A stretch of 64,000 nt of DNA from Brevundimonas sp. SL130 (GCF_026625805.1 NZ_CP113064.1:1612001-1676000); one strand, 5' to 3'. Shown: positions 17,197 to 26,768, counted from the stretch's first letter. Notes: generated by a model from the letters alone, not told the origin. Numbers and translations: made by a program.

Positions 17197-18245
17197 TCCC
17201 GGCGGCCGGCTGGCTGCTCCTGTCGAGCTGCACTGGTTTACGGCTTGCGCCGCCTGAGACGGCGGACCGGGCCGGAGCCGCGCCGCCGGTCGTGTCGACG
17301 CCGCTCGCCGCGGCAAGCGTTCGGGCTCCGCTTACGGCGCAGGGGGAGCCCGCCGTTGCGGCGCAGGAGGCGCGCGCTGCGCCGCCTGTCGTCTCGCCAC
17401 GCGAACCGGCCGACCGTTCGACCCCGCCTGGACTTGCGGCGGTCAAGACGACGGAGAGGCCCGACGAGACGGTCGTTTTAGGCGATGGATCCGCCGATCG
17501 CACCGCAGCGGCGCCCGAGGAGACCGACGGCTTCATCGGCGCCGTAAAGGTCTTCGCCTGGGCCCCGGGACGCGTTTTCGAGGTGCGGGCCGCGCCGCTG
17601 CGCGTCACCACGCTCAGCCTGGCGCCCGGCGAGACGCTCCTGTCGAAGGCCGCAGGCGATACGGTCCGCTGGCAGATCGGCGAGGTGACGTCGGGCGCGG
17701 AGGGCGGCCGCCAGACCCATGTGGTGCTCAAGCCGCTGCAACGGGGTCTGGACACCAACCTCGTTCTGACAACGAACAAACGCGTCTATCTGATTGATCT
17801 GAAGAGCGGACCGGTCGAGCGTTTCAACCCTGCGGTCGCCTGGACCTTCGGCCTTGGTGAGATTGTCTCGTCTTCGCCTGAAGCGGAGACCGCTGTCCTC
17901 AAGGCCGAGCCTGCGCCCTTCCGGGCCGAGCCCGTCGTCCTGCCGCAGGGCGAGCCGGACGGCCGCTACCGGATCGAGCCGCAGGGGCGAAAGGCGCGCT
18001 GGACGCCCACCGCCGTCTTCAATGACGGACGACGGACCTTCATCACCTTCGACCCCGACCTGCAGGTGGACGAGGCGCCGGCCCTGTTCGTGATCGCCCC
18101 TGACGGCGAGCGCCAGCTGGTCAATTATCGCCAGGTCGGCGGCCTGTTCGTCGTGGATCGCGTGTTCGACCGCGCCGAACTGCGTCTCGGAGACCGCCGG
18201 CCGCAGGTGGTCGTGCTGCGCCGACTGCCGGGAGCGCCGACATGA
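17175..18245 (+). CDS. trbG: Conjugal transfer protein TrbG (VirB9 family), lipoprotein-type leader
   Basis: A 356-residue component of the outer-membrane core complex. The N-terminus ends in a lipobox-like LLLSSC, so it may be lipid-modified, combining VirB7- and VirB9-like roles. A Pro/Ala-rich linker (about residues 28-115) precedes the VirB9/CagX domain, recognised by TNLVLTTNKRVYLIDL and GRRTFITFDPDLQ. ATG 17175 lies inside trbF and is the only start giving a leader. The frame is open upstream, but that sequence is TrbF in another frame. The stop overlaps the trbI start. Confidence 0.92.
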   Translation: MDPRRFLIPAAGWLLLSSCTGLRLAPPETADRAGAAPPVVSTPLAAASVRAPLTAQGEPAVAAQEARAAPPVVSPREPADRSTPPGLAAVKTTERPDETVVLGDGSADRTAAAPEETDGFIGAVKVFAWAPGRVFEVRAAPLRVTTLSLAPGETLLSKAAGDTVRWQIGEVTSGAEGGRQTHVVLKPLQRGLDTNLVLTTNKRVYLIDLKSGPVERFNPAVAWTFGLGEIVSSSPEAETAVLKAEPAPFRAEPVVLPQGEPDGRYRIEPQGRKARWTPTAVFNDGRRTFITFDPDLQVDEAPALFVIAPDGERQLVNYRQVGGLFVVDRVFDRAELRLGDRRPQVVVLRRLPGAPT

Positions 18246-19399
18246 GCGATGCGACCCCGGACCTGCGGTCCCCCGGCGAACCGCCTGTTCCCGACAAAGA
18301 GCTTCCGCCCGGTCTGTCGGCGCGCGCGCCTCGACCCAGGGCCGTGCGGCTGCGCGGCTCTGTGGTCAGGCTGGTGATGATTGGCGGCGTGGTGCTCGTC
18401 TCGGGCGCGCTGGCCTGGGCCTTTGTCGTCCAGCCGGAACTCCGCGTCGCGGCTCGGGACAGGGCGGTCGACGACCGGCGCGACGAGGCGCGCCGAGGCG
18501 TCCGGCCTGCGGACGCGGTCATCGACCAGCCCGCCTCCTATGATCGGTTGCCGCCGCCGCGCACGGCGCAGACCGAAGATCCGCCCGCGCCGGCCGAGAC
18601 CGCGGCGCCTGCGGGTGCGCCAAGAGCCGCGCGCGACGACGGGCGGGCCGCGTCTTCGGCGCCGAGTCTCCGACGGCTCGCCGCCCAATCCAGCCTCTTC
18701 TTCGCCGAACCGGCGCGCGCGGGCGGACGGGCGGTCGCGGCCTCGTCCGAGCCGGTGCGCGCCGCGCCGGCCCGTGCGGAGGCGTCCGGAGCAACCGCCG
18801 CCTACAACCCCCACCGGCTTACGGCGCCGGTGTCCCCTTACGAGCTGAAGGCGGGCGCAATGGTCCCGGCGGTCCTGTTGACCGCGATCGACACGGGGCG
18901 CCCCGGCCCCGTCGTCGCAACCGTGACGCAGAACGTCTTCGACACGATCTCGGGACGATATCTTCTCCTGCCGCAGGGCGCGCGTCTGATCGGCGCGTCT
19001 GAAGGCGAGAGCCGATACGGCGACCGTCGGGCCTTTATCGCCTGGGAACGGATCATCCTGCCCAACGGCAAGAGCCTGTTGCTGGACGGCGAGGCGGGCG
19101 TTGACGCCCAGGGCGCCGTCGGGGTCCGTGGACGGGTCGACCGCAGACTGTTCCCCCTGGCGCTTGGGACCCTGTTCGGCGGGGCGATCACCGCGCTGGG
19201 ACAAGCGGCGCGGGACGGCGATCGCGGGGGCGGCCTGCTGGGCGACGCCGGTGACGCTGCTGCGATCGAGGGCGCGCAGGTCGGCGGCCGGCTTGTGGAC
19301 CGCGAGCTGAACGTTCGTCCCAGCATCCGACTGGACGCCGGGGCCCCGGTGCGGGTCATGATCACCCGGGACCTCGTTCTGGAGCCCTATCAGCCATGA
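18242..19399 (+). CDS. trbI: Conjugal transfer protein TrbI (VirB10 family)
   Basis: A 385-residue protein spanning from inner to outer membrane. The inner-membrane helix is VVRLVMIGGVVLVSGALAWAF (about residues 40-60). A Pro/Ala/Arg-rich spacer follows to about 195, then the TrbI/VirB10 beta-barrel domain with the signatures AGAMVPAVLLTAIDTGRPG, VFDTISGRYLLLPQGARL and RVMITRDL. Start and stop overlap its neighbours by 4 bp, so trbG-trbI-traF are translationally coupled. Confidence 0.94.
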   Translation: MSDATPDLRSPGEPPVPDKELPPGLSARAPRPRAVRLRGSVVRLVMIGGVVLVSGALAWAFVVQPELRVAARDRAVDDRRDEARRGVRPADAVIDQPASYDRLPPPRTAQTEDPPAPAETAAPAGAPRAARDDGRAASSAPSLRRLAAQSSLFFAEPARAGGRAVAASSEPVRAAPARAEASGATAAYNPHRLTAPVSPYELKAGAMVPAVLLTAIDTGRPGPVVATVTQNVFDTISGRYLLLPQGARLIGASEGESRYGDRRAFIAWERIILPNGKSLLLDGEAGVDAQGAVGVRGRVDRRLFPLALGTLFGGAITALGQAARDGDRGGGLLGDAGDAAAIEGAQVGGRLVDRELNVRPSIRLDAGAPVRVMITRDLVLEPYQP

Positions 19400-19908
19400 G
19401 CGCGCATCCCGTCTTGCTGAGGCGTTGGGCGGCGCCGTCGGCCTGGATCTGCCTGATCGCCGGCCTGGGTCTGGCCGCGCATCGGGCGCCGACCCTGGCC
19501 TTGGTCAACGCGAGCCCCAGCCTGCCGCGCGGTCTGTATGTCCGGGATTTCGCGGGGCGAGCGTCGCCGGGCGCGATCGTCGTCGTGCCCCAACCGGATG
19601 TGGCGCGCGCCTATCTTGGCGATCTGGGCATGCCCGCGAACGTTCTGCTCATCAAGCGGGTGGCCGCTCGCGGAGGGGATCGCGTCTGCCGGGACGGGGG
19701 GCGGGTCGTCACGCCCGAAAGGACTGTCGTCGCCAACCGCGTGGACCGCAACGGCGTGGCCTTGCCGCAATGGCGCGGATGTCGGGTGCTGAAAGAGGGC
19801 GAGCTGTTCCTGTTGGGGGATACGGCGGAGAGTTTCGACAGCCGGTATTTCGGGCCGGTGGATCGCCGCCGTCTGACTGGCGTGTATCGGGAGGCGGTGC
19901 TGTGGTGA
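19396..19908 (+). CDS. traF: Conjugative transfer signal peptidase TraF (S26 family)
   Basis: A 170-residue membrane-bound serine peptidase that in RP4 cleaves and cyclises the TrbC pilin. The signal-peptidase box with the nucleophile is SPSLPRGLY (about residues 39-47), and the general-base lysine is in LLIKRVAARGGD. The substrate-binding GDTAESFDSRYFGPV segment follows. One N-terminal helix anchors it. Its presence in the same operon as the TrbC pilin is the expected pairing. The start overlaps trbI and the stop overlaps the transglycosylase start. Confidence 0.9.
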   Translation: MSAHPVLLRRWAAPSAWICLIAGLGLAAHRAPTLALVNASPSLPRGLYVRDFAGRASPGAIVVVPQPDVARAYLGDLGMPANVLLIKRVAARGGDRVCRDGGRVVTPERTVVANRVDRNGVALPQWRGCRVLKEGELFLLGDTAESFDSRYFGPVDRRRLTGVYREAVLW

Positions 19909-20363
19909 GGGGCGCAACCGGCGCGGCGGTCCTCCTGGGCCTCATCAGCCTGGCGGCGGGTGCTGGACCGGCTCGGGCTCAGGTCGTCGACTGGTCCGCC
20001 GCCGGCGGCGGGCTGTTCGGCGTCGCGCCGGGCGATGGAGACGCCGTCAATGGATTCGAAGGACACGGCGACAGGATCGCGGCGCTCAGCCAGCCTTACC
20101 AGGCGGCCGTGGAGGCCGCAGCGCGGCGTCATGGCCTGGACGAGAAGCTTCTTCACGCCGTCGTCATTGTCGAAAGCGCCTATCGGCCCGAGGCCTGTTC
20201 GATCGCCGGCGCCTGCGGTCTGACTCAACTGATGCCGGGAACAGCCGCCGATCTTCAGGTTCGGGATCGTTTGGCGCCGGAGGAAAACCTGCGCGGCGGC
20301 GCGGCCTATCTGGCGCAGCAACTCGTCCGGTTCGGCGACGTGCGGCTGGCTCTGGCCGCCTAG
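19905..20363 (+). pseudogene. Lytic transglycosylase (TrbN/VirB1-like), 3' truncated
   Basis: GTG 19905 shares bases with the traF stop and follows a GGGAGG ribosome binding site. The 152 visible residues have a signal peptide ending near ARAQ and a lysozyme-like SLT fold: LLHAVVIVESAYRPEACS carries the catalytic Glu, followed by GACGLTQLMPGTA. The frame stops at L-A-L-A-A-stop, exactly where this family continues with Tyr-Asn-Ala-Gly-Pro. From the TA of that Tyr codon the sequence becomes an IS5-type transposase on the other strand. The last part of the fold is missing, so the peptidoglycan-opening function is probably lost or weakened. Confidence 0.85.
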
Positions 20364-21062
20364 TTTGTAGATCAGGGGATCGTGCGGGATCGGGGTCTTG
20401 CGCGAGCGGGTCGAGGGGATGACGGCCTCGGCTCCGATCCCGGCCAGATAGGTGCGCAGGCTGTTGGCGTCATAGGCCCTGTCGGCGAGGACAGCCTTGG
20501 GTCGATGACCTTCCAGAAGCGCCGGAACGGCGAGGATGTCGTGGCTCTGACCCGGGGCGATCAGGAAGCGGACAGGCCGTCCGAGCGTGTCGCAGGCCAT
20601 GTGGATCTTGGTTGTCAGTCCGCCTCGGGAACGCCCCACAGCCGGATCGAGGCCCCCCTTTTTGAGCCGCTGCCCCGGCCGGTCGTCGCCTGCTGGTGAG
20701 CTCGCACCAGGGTCGAGTCCAACATCAGATACTGGTTGTCCCGATCCTCGACGAGATCGGCGAAGACCTTCTCCCACACCCCCGCCGCCGCCCATCGGCT
20801 GAAGCGTTTGTGCGCCGTCTTCCACTTGCCGTAGCGCTCAGGGAGGTCCTGCCAGTGGGCGCCGGACCGCAGCACCCAGAGCACCCCGTTCACGAACAGC
20901 CGGTTGTCGGACCCCGTCCGACCGGGATCCGACGCCTTGCCCGGCAGCAAAGGCGCGATCCGGGACCACTGCGCCTCATCCAGTTCGTAACGCTTCACGC
21001 CCATCACAGACCTCCGCCAAAGCGGAGACCTATGAATCACACATCAGGGCGCGCGTGAATCC
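20362..21062 (-). mobile_element. IS5-family (IS427-group type) element, truncated at its left end
   Basis: This IS fragment has two overlapping minus-strand frames of an IS5-type transposase joined by a slippery site. The transposase reads into the junction at about 20362 and is cut before its C-terminus, so one terminal inverted repeat and part of the gene are gone. The right end is estimated near 21062, just beyond TGAATCACACATCAGGG and TGAATCCCTG; no second repeat exists for comparison, so this limit is approximate. Confidence 0.75.
20364..21004 (-). pseudogene. IS5-type transposase with frameshift, C-terminally truncated
   Basis: Frame A begins at ATG 21004 (GGAGG upstream) and encodes VKRYELDEAQWSRIAPLLPG and the first catalytic Asp in YLMLDSTLVRAHQ. 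Frame B (from about 20825) carries TKIHMACDTLGRP and the second Asp in AVLADRAYDANSLR. The frames meet at AAAAAGGGGGG (20653-20663, minus strand), a typical -1 slippery heptamer, so production by frameshifting was normal for the intact element. The C-terminal segment with the third catalytic residue (Glu) is absent because frame B runs out at IPHDPLIYK. The enzyme should be inactive. Confidence 0.85.
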
Positions 21063-21827
21063 CTGAATGTCGATTGGACCTAGGCAGGGTGCAGGATCCG
21101 GGTGGAAGGGTTAAGCTTGGACGCCGGTTGATTCTCGACCTTTCTGCCAGCCGCGGTCCGGGCGTCCCGCCGACACCGGACCGCATCCTTCGCCGGGCGC
21201 GCCCTACCGGAAGGTCTGGCGAGCTTGAGCACGGACGCCAGCCTGATGACGGTCTGATTCGACAGCATTGAGCTGACGTCAGCGGCGACGGCGGATCGCT
21301 GCTCCGGCGATGTTGAAACCAGAAAAGACACCGTTCTCCACGCGCAACTGAGCTGCGCTCACCAGACCGTTCTCTAGGGCGCGCTCATCCGCATCCCGAG
21401 ACGCTTGCTTCTCGGACGCGCGATCGGCGGCGCTGAATTGCAGAAACCGGGGCATGGTGTTCCAACGAAAGGCGAGGTTTTATCGCTCCAGGCGGGTGAA
21501 CGGTCAATAAAAGCGTCCATCCCGCTCACCGAGCGGCCGCTTGCAATCCGTCGATTGACCGGCTTCCAACGCCGGGCGCTCTCTCGCCTGTGGAAAGCCC
21601 TGCAACGCTTCAAGTGCGAATCCCCGGAGCCATACGCCTGTCTGCGGATCACGAGGATGCCGGGCACCGCTGAAGCCGTTTCCCGGGGACAGTGCGGGTA
21701 GAATCGCTTCGCCGAATGACCGCGCTCCCGCCGAGCAGGGCGGCGGCCAGGCGAAATGAACACACCTGAACCGTCCTGAAACGGCGTCTCAACCGCTATT
21801 CGGTAGGTGGGTTGTTAGGTGGGTGTG
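21063..21827. other. Stretch without a convincing gene between the IS fragment and tRNA-Ser
   Basis: About 765 bp hold only short frames on both strands (the longest is about 129 codons on the minus strand at 21374-21763). None has a recognisable motif or clear ribosome binding site, and they overlap one another. In tRNA-integrated elements this position is often taken by the integrase gene; no tyrosine-recombinase motif could be read here. The region looks like eroded element DNA. Confidence 0.5.
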
Positions 21828-21849
21828 GAGAAAATCTTCCGATTTTCTC
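21828..21849. repeat. Perfect 9-bp hairpin next to the tRNA-Ser 3' end
   Basis: GAGAAAATC (21828-21836) and GATTTTCTC (21841-21849) are perfect inverted repeats around TTCC. It lies 17 bp from the tRNA 3' end on the element side. It could be the tRNA terminator, although no clear T-run follows on either strand, or a recombinase arm site of the element. Confidence 0.6.
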
Positions 21850-21866
21850 AATAAAATCAATGTTGT

Positions 21867-21956
<90 letters not shown>

Positions 21957-22041
21957 GCGGTGCATAGTCGCTTGGTCGAGCGAGCGGCTTCTCTAATGGC
22001 AGGCGCGGCGTACCGCAAGCGCTCTGTGAAAGAATTTCGAC

Positions 22042-22998
22042 CTATCTTTGCGCGGGCAGCGACAGGCCCGGCGCGGCGCCGGTTTGAGGATCGACGCCTT
22101 TGAATCGAAACAGTTCCGCCGGGCGGCCGCCGGTGGCCGAGGACAGCTGTCCGGTGGGTTCGACCAGGCCCGTCCGTTCGACGCCGCGGCGGAAATTCTG
22201 CTTGTGCAGGGTCAGGCCCGAGACGGCTTCTGCGGCGGCCTGGAGGGCCGACAGGGTGAAGACGCCGGGGGTCAGGTCGAACAGGACCGGGCGGTACTTC
22301 AGCTTGCTGCGCAGACGGCCCAGGCCGGTCGCCAGGATGCGCCGGTGGTCCGAACCCATGGTCATGCCAGGCAGCAGGGGGAACGGCGCAGGCTGGCCGG
22401 CGTCGCGCCAGGCCTCGGCGACCAGTCGGGCCTCGTACAGAAGCTCGTAGCGTTCCAGCACCCGCTCCTCGTTCCAACGGTGCTCGGGCGTCAGGGCGAA
22501 CAGGGCGCGGGCGCGGGCCTGGCGTAGCGGATCGTCAGCGGCCCAACGGTCCAGGCCGTCTGAAAGGGCGGCGTGCAGACCCGGGGTCTCGCTGCGGCGA
22601 TCCTCCCAGGGGAAGATGTCGAACACCGCATCCCAACGGGCGTCATGGGTCTGGCCCTCGGTCTGGGCCTGGGCGGCGTCGGGGGTCAGGGCCAGATAGC
22701 CGACCGAGACCTCGCGTCTCTGGTCGGGGGTGGGCGTGGCGCGGGGCGTGGCGCGGCCCGCGTCGCCGAAGGTGTAGAGCTGTTCGACGAAGCCCAGCCG
22801 AAAGCCGGTCTGGTCCGTCACGAAATCGCGCAGGGCCAGCTCGAAGGTTCGGTCCCTCACGGGATCGAACGGGCCGAAGGGCAGGGCGCGGGCGTCATCC
22901 TCGCCCTGGGTCGTCAGAACGACGGCCCGACGGTCCTTCAGCGCCATGACGACGACCGACAGGCCGATGCGCACACCCTGATCCGCCGGTCCCGCCAT
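22042..22998 (-). CDS. NUDIX-type NAD regulator (alphaproteobacterial NrtR-like)
   Basis: A 318-residue protein with a NUDIX-like N-terminal half (GVRIGLSVVVMALKDRRAVVL, then REVSVGYLALTP) and a C-terminal winged-helix part (about residues 205-318, with LTLHKQNFRRGVERTGLVEPTG). Its closest known type is the alphaproteobacterial NAD-metabolism regulator, in which the NUDIX fold senses ADP-ribose-like ligands and no longer hydrolyses. The classic NUDIX box is not visible, which agrees with a sensor role. ATG 22998 lies 2 bp after the HD-domain gene stop, so the two are co-transcribed. Confidence 0.75.
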   Translation of the reverse strand: MAGPADQGVRIGLSVVVMALKDRRAVVLTTQGEDDARALPFGPFDPVRDRTFELALRDFVTDQTGFRLGFVEQLYTFGDAGRATPRATPTPDQRREVSVGYLALTPDAAQAQTEGQTHDARWDAVFDIFPWEDRRSETPGLHAALSDGLDRWAADDPLRQARARALFALTPEHRWNEERVLERYELLYEARLVAEAWRDAGQPAPFPLLPGMTMGSDHRRILATGLGRLRSKLKYRPVLFDLTPGVFTLSALQAAAEAVSGLTLHKQNFRRGVERTGLVEPTGQLSSATGGRPAELFRFKGVDPQTGAAPGLSLPAQR

Positions 22999-23000
22999 GC

Positions 23001-23684
23001 CTATTCCGTGTGCCAGGCGTCGTCGGCGGGCAGCAAGCCCACGGCTTTGGCCAGGACCTGATAACGCTCCAGATAGCGGGCCTGGGCGATGGAGGCGGGC
23101 TGGGGCTCGATGATCAGGCTGTAGCCGGGGGGCGGGGAGCCGAAGAAGCCCAGAGATTCCTTTTCGTTGAACCCGGCCAGCTGGGTCGCCTCGAAATAGG
23201 CGCAGGCCTTGTCGGCCTTTTTGATCAGGGTCTTGATGGTCTGGGGCGTCTTGGGCGGCAGGCCGTAGCGGACGTGGATGGCCGCCTCCAGCCGCGCCTC
23301 GAAATCCTTGTAGCCCGAGCCTAGCGCCGCCTTGAACGGCGAGATCATGTCGCCGATCACATATTCCGAGGCGTCGTGCAGCAGGGCGGCCAGGCGCCAT
23401 TTGGGATCCAGGCCCGGCTTGATGTGGGCGGCGATCTCCTCGACCACGACACTGTGCTGGGCGACCGAGAAGGCGTGTTCGCCGATCGTCTGACCGTTCC
23501 AGCGCGCGACGCGGGCCAGGCCGTGGGCGATGTCCTCGATCTCGATGTCGAAGGGCGACGGGTCGAGCAGGTCCAGGCGTCGACCGGACAGCATGCGTTG
23601 CCAAGCGCGGACTTCGGTCTTCTTCTTGGGGCGCTCGGCCAAATCTTCGATCCTGATCGCGTGTGGGCTGGTCAGGTGACGCAA
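23001..23684 (-). CDS. HD-domain hydrolase (YfbR-like 5'-nucleotidase type)
   Basis: A 227-residue metal-dependent phosphohydrolase. The metal ligands are visible in order: His in GEHAFSVAQHS, His-Asp in ALLHDASEYVIGD, and a later Asp in KKADKACAYFE. This arrangement matches the YfbR/HDDC2-type nucleotidases. The start is uncertain: TTG 23684 gives the full N-terminus (LTSPHAIRIEDLAERP) but no strong ribosome binding site precedes it. It pairs with the NAD regulator 2 bp downstream, suggesting a link to nucleotide turnover; this is inference. Confidence 0.78.
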   Translation of the reverse strand: MRHLTSPHAIRIEDLAERPKKKTEVRAWQRMLSGRRLDLLDPSPFDIEIEDIAHGLARVARWNGQTIGEHAFSVAQHSVVVEEIAAHIKPGLDPKWRLAALLHDASEYVIGDMISPFKAALGSGYKDFEARLEAAIHVRYGLPPKTPQTIKTLIKKADKACAYFEATQLAGFNEKESLGFFGSPPPGYSLIIEPQPASIAQARYLERYQVLAKAVGLLPADDAWHTE

Positions 23685-23754
23685 AGCGGCGCGGGGATCA
23701 AGACGTGTGGGGCGATCCGGGCGGATCGGATGGCGTCTGGGTGTGAAAAAGTCG

Positions 23755-24564
23755 TCAGTCCCCGACGTTCAGGGCGACCAGTTCCTTGGCGGCCTCGAAG
23801 ACGCGGCCGTTCTTGGCCTTCGAACGCACGGTGGCGATCACCAGCGGCCCGCCGACGGGGCCGCGCGCGACGAAGCCGACCTGACGCCAGGCGCCCGCCT
23901 CGACGCTGTCGTCGGCCAGCAGGAAGGTCATGCGTGTGGCCTCGCCCGGCGCCTGGGTGCGGACCTGGGTGGTTTCGCCGTCTGTCTGAACCTTGACCGC
24001 GCTGGTCTCGGTCCGGACGCCCTGGCCGTCCTTGGATTCGATATTGATTCCGGCGATCCGCACCGTAGCGTTGTCGCCCTGGGTCTCGATATGGAGGCCC
24101 GGCAGGCTGACCGTGGCGTCTTCGCCCTTGGTCTTGATGTTCACCCCGGGCGCCTCGACCGAGGCGTTTTCTTCGCCCGCCTCGGTCTCGCGGGCGTCGA
24201 TCCGAACCGCCGCCTGGGGGATTTCCGCCGAGAGACGGCGTTCGTAGTCCCGCAGAACGTCTTCGGGCGTGCGACCGTCCAGCTTGACCAGGTAAAGCAC
24301 CACCTCGGCGCCGCGCGGCCCGCCATATGTGCAGGATCCGCCGCCCGGACTGGCGGAACCCTTGCGTGTCAGGACGCTGACGGTGTCGGGGCATTGCAGG
24401 CCGTCCACCACCTTAAGCACGCCCTCGGATGCGTTGTCCGAGCTGCGGGTCGTGGAGGTGGTGATGCGGACCGCGTTTTCGCCATCGCACGCCGCAAGAC
24501 CGGCGCTGAGGATCGCAGCCGACAGGCCGGCGGTTAGAAGACGATACGGGACGGTAACGCTCAT
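23755..24564 (-). CDS. Lipoprotein with imperfect beta repeats, function unknown
   Basis: A 269-residue protein with a lipobox (AGLAAC) at about residue 26, hence a predicted membrane-anchored periplasmic lipoprotein. Residues about 145-190 contain three to four imperfect units with the pattern N-A-[ST]-V-x-x-x-G-[VLI]-x-I-[KE]-[TS]-[KQ]-G, for example GVNIKTKGEDATV, GLHIETQGDNATV and GINIESKDGQGV, which suggests a short beta-solenoid. No family was recognised. It lies 56 bp downstream of the MoxR ATPase on the same strand. Confidence 0.75.
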   Translation of the reverse strand: MSVTVPYRLLTAGLSAAILSAGLAACDGENAVRITTSTTRSSDNASEGVLKVVDGLQCPDTVSVLTRKGSASPGGGSCTYGGPRGAEVVLYLVKLDGRTPEDVLRDYERRLSAEIPQAAVRIDARETEAGEENASVEAPGVNIKTKGEDATVSLPGLHIETQGDNATVRIAGINIESKDGQGVRTETSAVKVQTDGETTQVRTQAPGEATRMTFLLADDSVEAGAWRQVGFVARGPVGGPLVIATVRSKAKNGRVFEAAKELVALNVGD

Positions 24565-24620
24565 GGTCTGTATTGTGGTCGCTAAGCGCCGATGAGCCAG
24601 TGAAATCGCGGTAATGCCGC

Positions 24621-25481
<861 letters not shown>

Positions 25482-25544
25482 GAAAAACCCGCTCCGTGAA
25501 TGTCTCGGAGCGGGTTAGCCGATCGGTCGAGTTATGAACAGCGA

Positions 25545-25742
25545 TCAGGTGATGTGTTTCGCCGAGACCGGATCACTGGCGGGGAAGGTCTCCTCGATGC
25601 CTTCGTCCACCAGGGCTTCTTCGCGAGAGACCCCGTCCTTCATCTTGTCTTTCAGTTGATCCGGCTTGCCGTCTTCCGCCGCGATCTTTTTCGCGTGGGG
25701 TGCGTCCGTTGAAGCGTCGGTCTTGGCGTGGTTGTCGGTCAT
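25545..25742 (-). CDS. Small conserved acidic protein, function unknown
   Basis: A 65-residue soluble protein. The C-terminal segment VDEGIEETFPASDPVS resembles a motif found at the end of many small alphaproteobacterial proteins of unknown function. AAGGAAAAC precedes the ATG and overlaps the stop of the upstream acidic protein, 9 bp away, so the two form an operon. Confidence 0.7.
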   Translation of the reverse strand: MTDNHAKTDASTDAPHAKKIAAEDGKPDQLKDKMKDGVSREEALVDEGIEETFPASDPVSAKHIT

Positions 25743-25751
25743 AGGTTTTCC

Positions 25752-26192
25752 TTAGATTGCTGACTTTTCGGCGTCCGGCTCAGGCGCGTAACCGAGCTGT
25801 TCGATGTCGTCGTCGTCCAGACGCCGCGATTCCCAATGGGCTGCGCTGGCCTGGGCGCCGCGCGCGTTTTCCATCAGGCCGGAATAGACCAGCTCGACTT
25901 CGTCATCGCTTTGCGCGCCGTTGCTGTCGGCGTCCGACTGGCTGAGGGTTTCGCCGTCCATGCCGAACAGGGCGTCCGCCTCGCGTTCGACGCCGTCCAG
26001 GGCGAGCTGACCGTCCAGGTCGATGTCGTCCTCGTCGAACGCGCCCTCGTCGGCGTCGCCGTCGGCCTGGGTCACGTCCAGAACCGGGTCGGCCTCGTCC
26101 AGCAGGATGTCGCCTTCGCCCTCGTCGTCGATGTGGGTTTCGTCGAAGGTTTCCGACTGTTCCTGATCGTCCTGATAGTCGTTGTCCGCCAT
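25752..26192 (-). CDS. Highly acidic protein of unknown function
   Basis: A 146-residue protein with nearly a third Asp and Glu, no signal peptide and no hydrophobic core in the first 100 residues, so largely disordered. A conserved-looking C-terminal patch reads HWESRRLDDDDIEQLGY. It is the first gene of the minus-strand run and diverges from flbT across 153 bp. No function can be read. Confidence 0.7.
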   Translation of the reverse strand: MADNDYQDDQEQSETFDETHIDDEGEGDILLDEADPVLDVTQADGDADEGAFDEDDIDLDGQLALDGVEREADALFGMDGETLSQSDADSNGAQSDDEVELVYSGLMENARGAQASAAHWESRRLDDDDIEQLGYAPEPDAEKSAI

Positions 26193-26345
26193 GGCCGCCT
26201 CCTGTGCAGACAGGAAACGTCGCGCTCTCCTAGGTGTTCCAGCGTCCGCTTAAGACAAGAGATGGTTAACCCTCTTCGCTTAAGATCCTATTCACTGGGA
26301 TGGTCCATGATCCATGGGGTCCGTCAGTGGGGAGTTTGGTCGTCC

Positions 26346-26768
26346 ATGGCCCTGAAGCTGTCGTTGAAGCCAGGCGAGAAGTTCGTGTTGAACGGCGCGG
26401 TGGTCCAGAACGGCGACCGTCGCGGCGTGCTGATCCTTCAGAACCGCGCGAGCGTGCTGCGCGAGAAGGACATCATGCAGGCGGAGGAAGTCACGACGCC
26501 CGCGCGTCGGATCTATTTCCCGATCATGATGATGTATCTGGAAGAGGCGTCTGCGGCCAAGTTCTACGACGAGCTGGCGCTGCGCATCTCGGAGTTCATG
26601 GGGGCGACGAAAAACCCCGCCATTCTGGCCGAATGCGTCTCGGCTTCGCGCCACGTGCTGGCGCGCGAATATTACAAGGCCCTGATGGCCGCCCGTAAAA
26701 TTGTCGAATACGAAGAAAAGGTGCTGAATGTCGCTTCAGGCGTACGCAGCGGCGACGACGCGGGCTGA
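26346..26768 (+). CDS. flbT: Flagellin mRNA regulator FlbT
   Basis: A 140-residue protein matching FlbT, which in Caulobacter binds flagellin mRNA and limits flagellin synthesis until the hook is complete. Characteristic stretches are [19 protein letters not shown] at the N-terminus and LARRIYFP-like [18 protein letters not shown] in the middle. ATG 26346 follows GGGGAG; the longer frame upstream is non-coding. It overlaps flaF by 41 bp. No flagellin gene is in the window. Confidence 0.93.
   Translation: MALKLSLKPGEKFVLNGAVVQNGDRRGVLILQNRASVLREKDIMQAEEVTTPARRIYFPIMMMYLEEASAAKFYDELALRISEFMGATKNPAILAECVSASRHVLAREYYKALMAARKIVEYEEKVLNVASGVRSGDDAG

Noticed and set aside
21374..21763. Frames of 98-129 codons near the tRNA-Ser
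   Set aside because: They were considered as integrase or excisionase remnants, but no recombinase motif, ribosome binding site or frame preference was found.
22042..23604. 520-codon minus-strand frame covering both the NAD regulator and HD gene
   Set aside because: Only its last 318 codons look like protein. The upstream part is an out-of-frame reading of the HD-domain gene, so the start was set to 22998.
26193..26345. CtrA-type binding site before flbT
   Set aside because: TTAA half-sites are present (GGTTAACC and CTTAAG), but none has the 7-bp spacing of the consensus.
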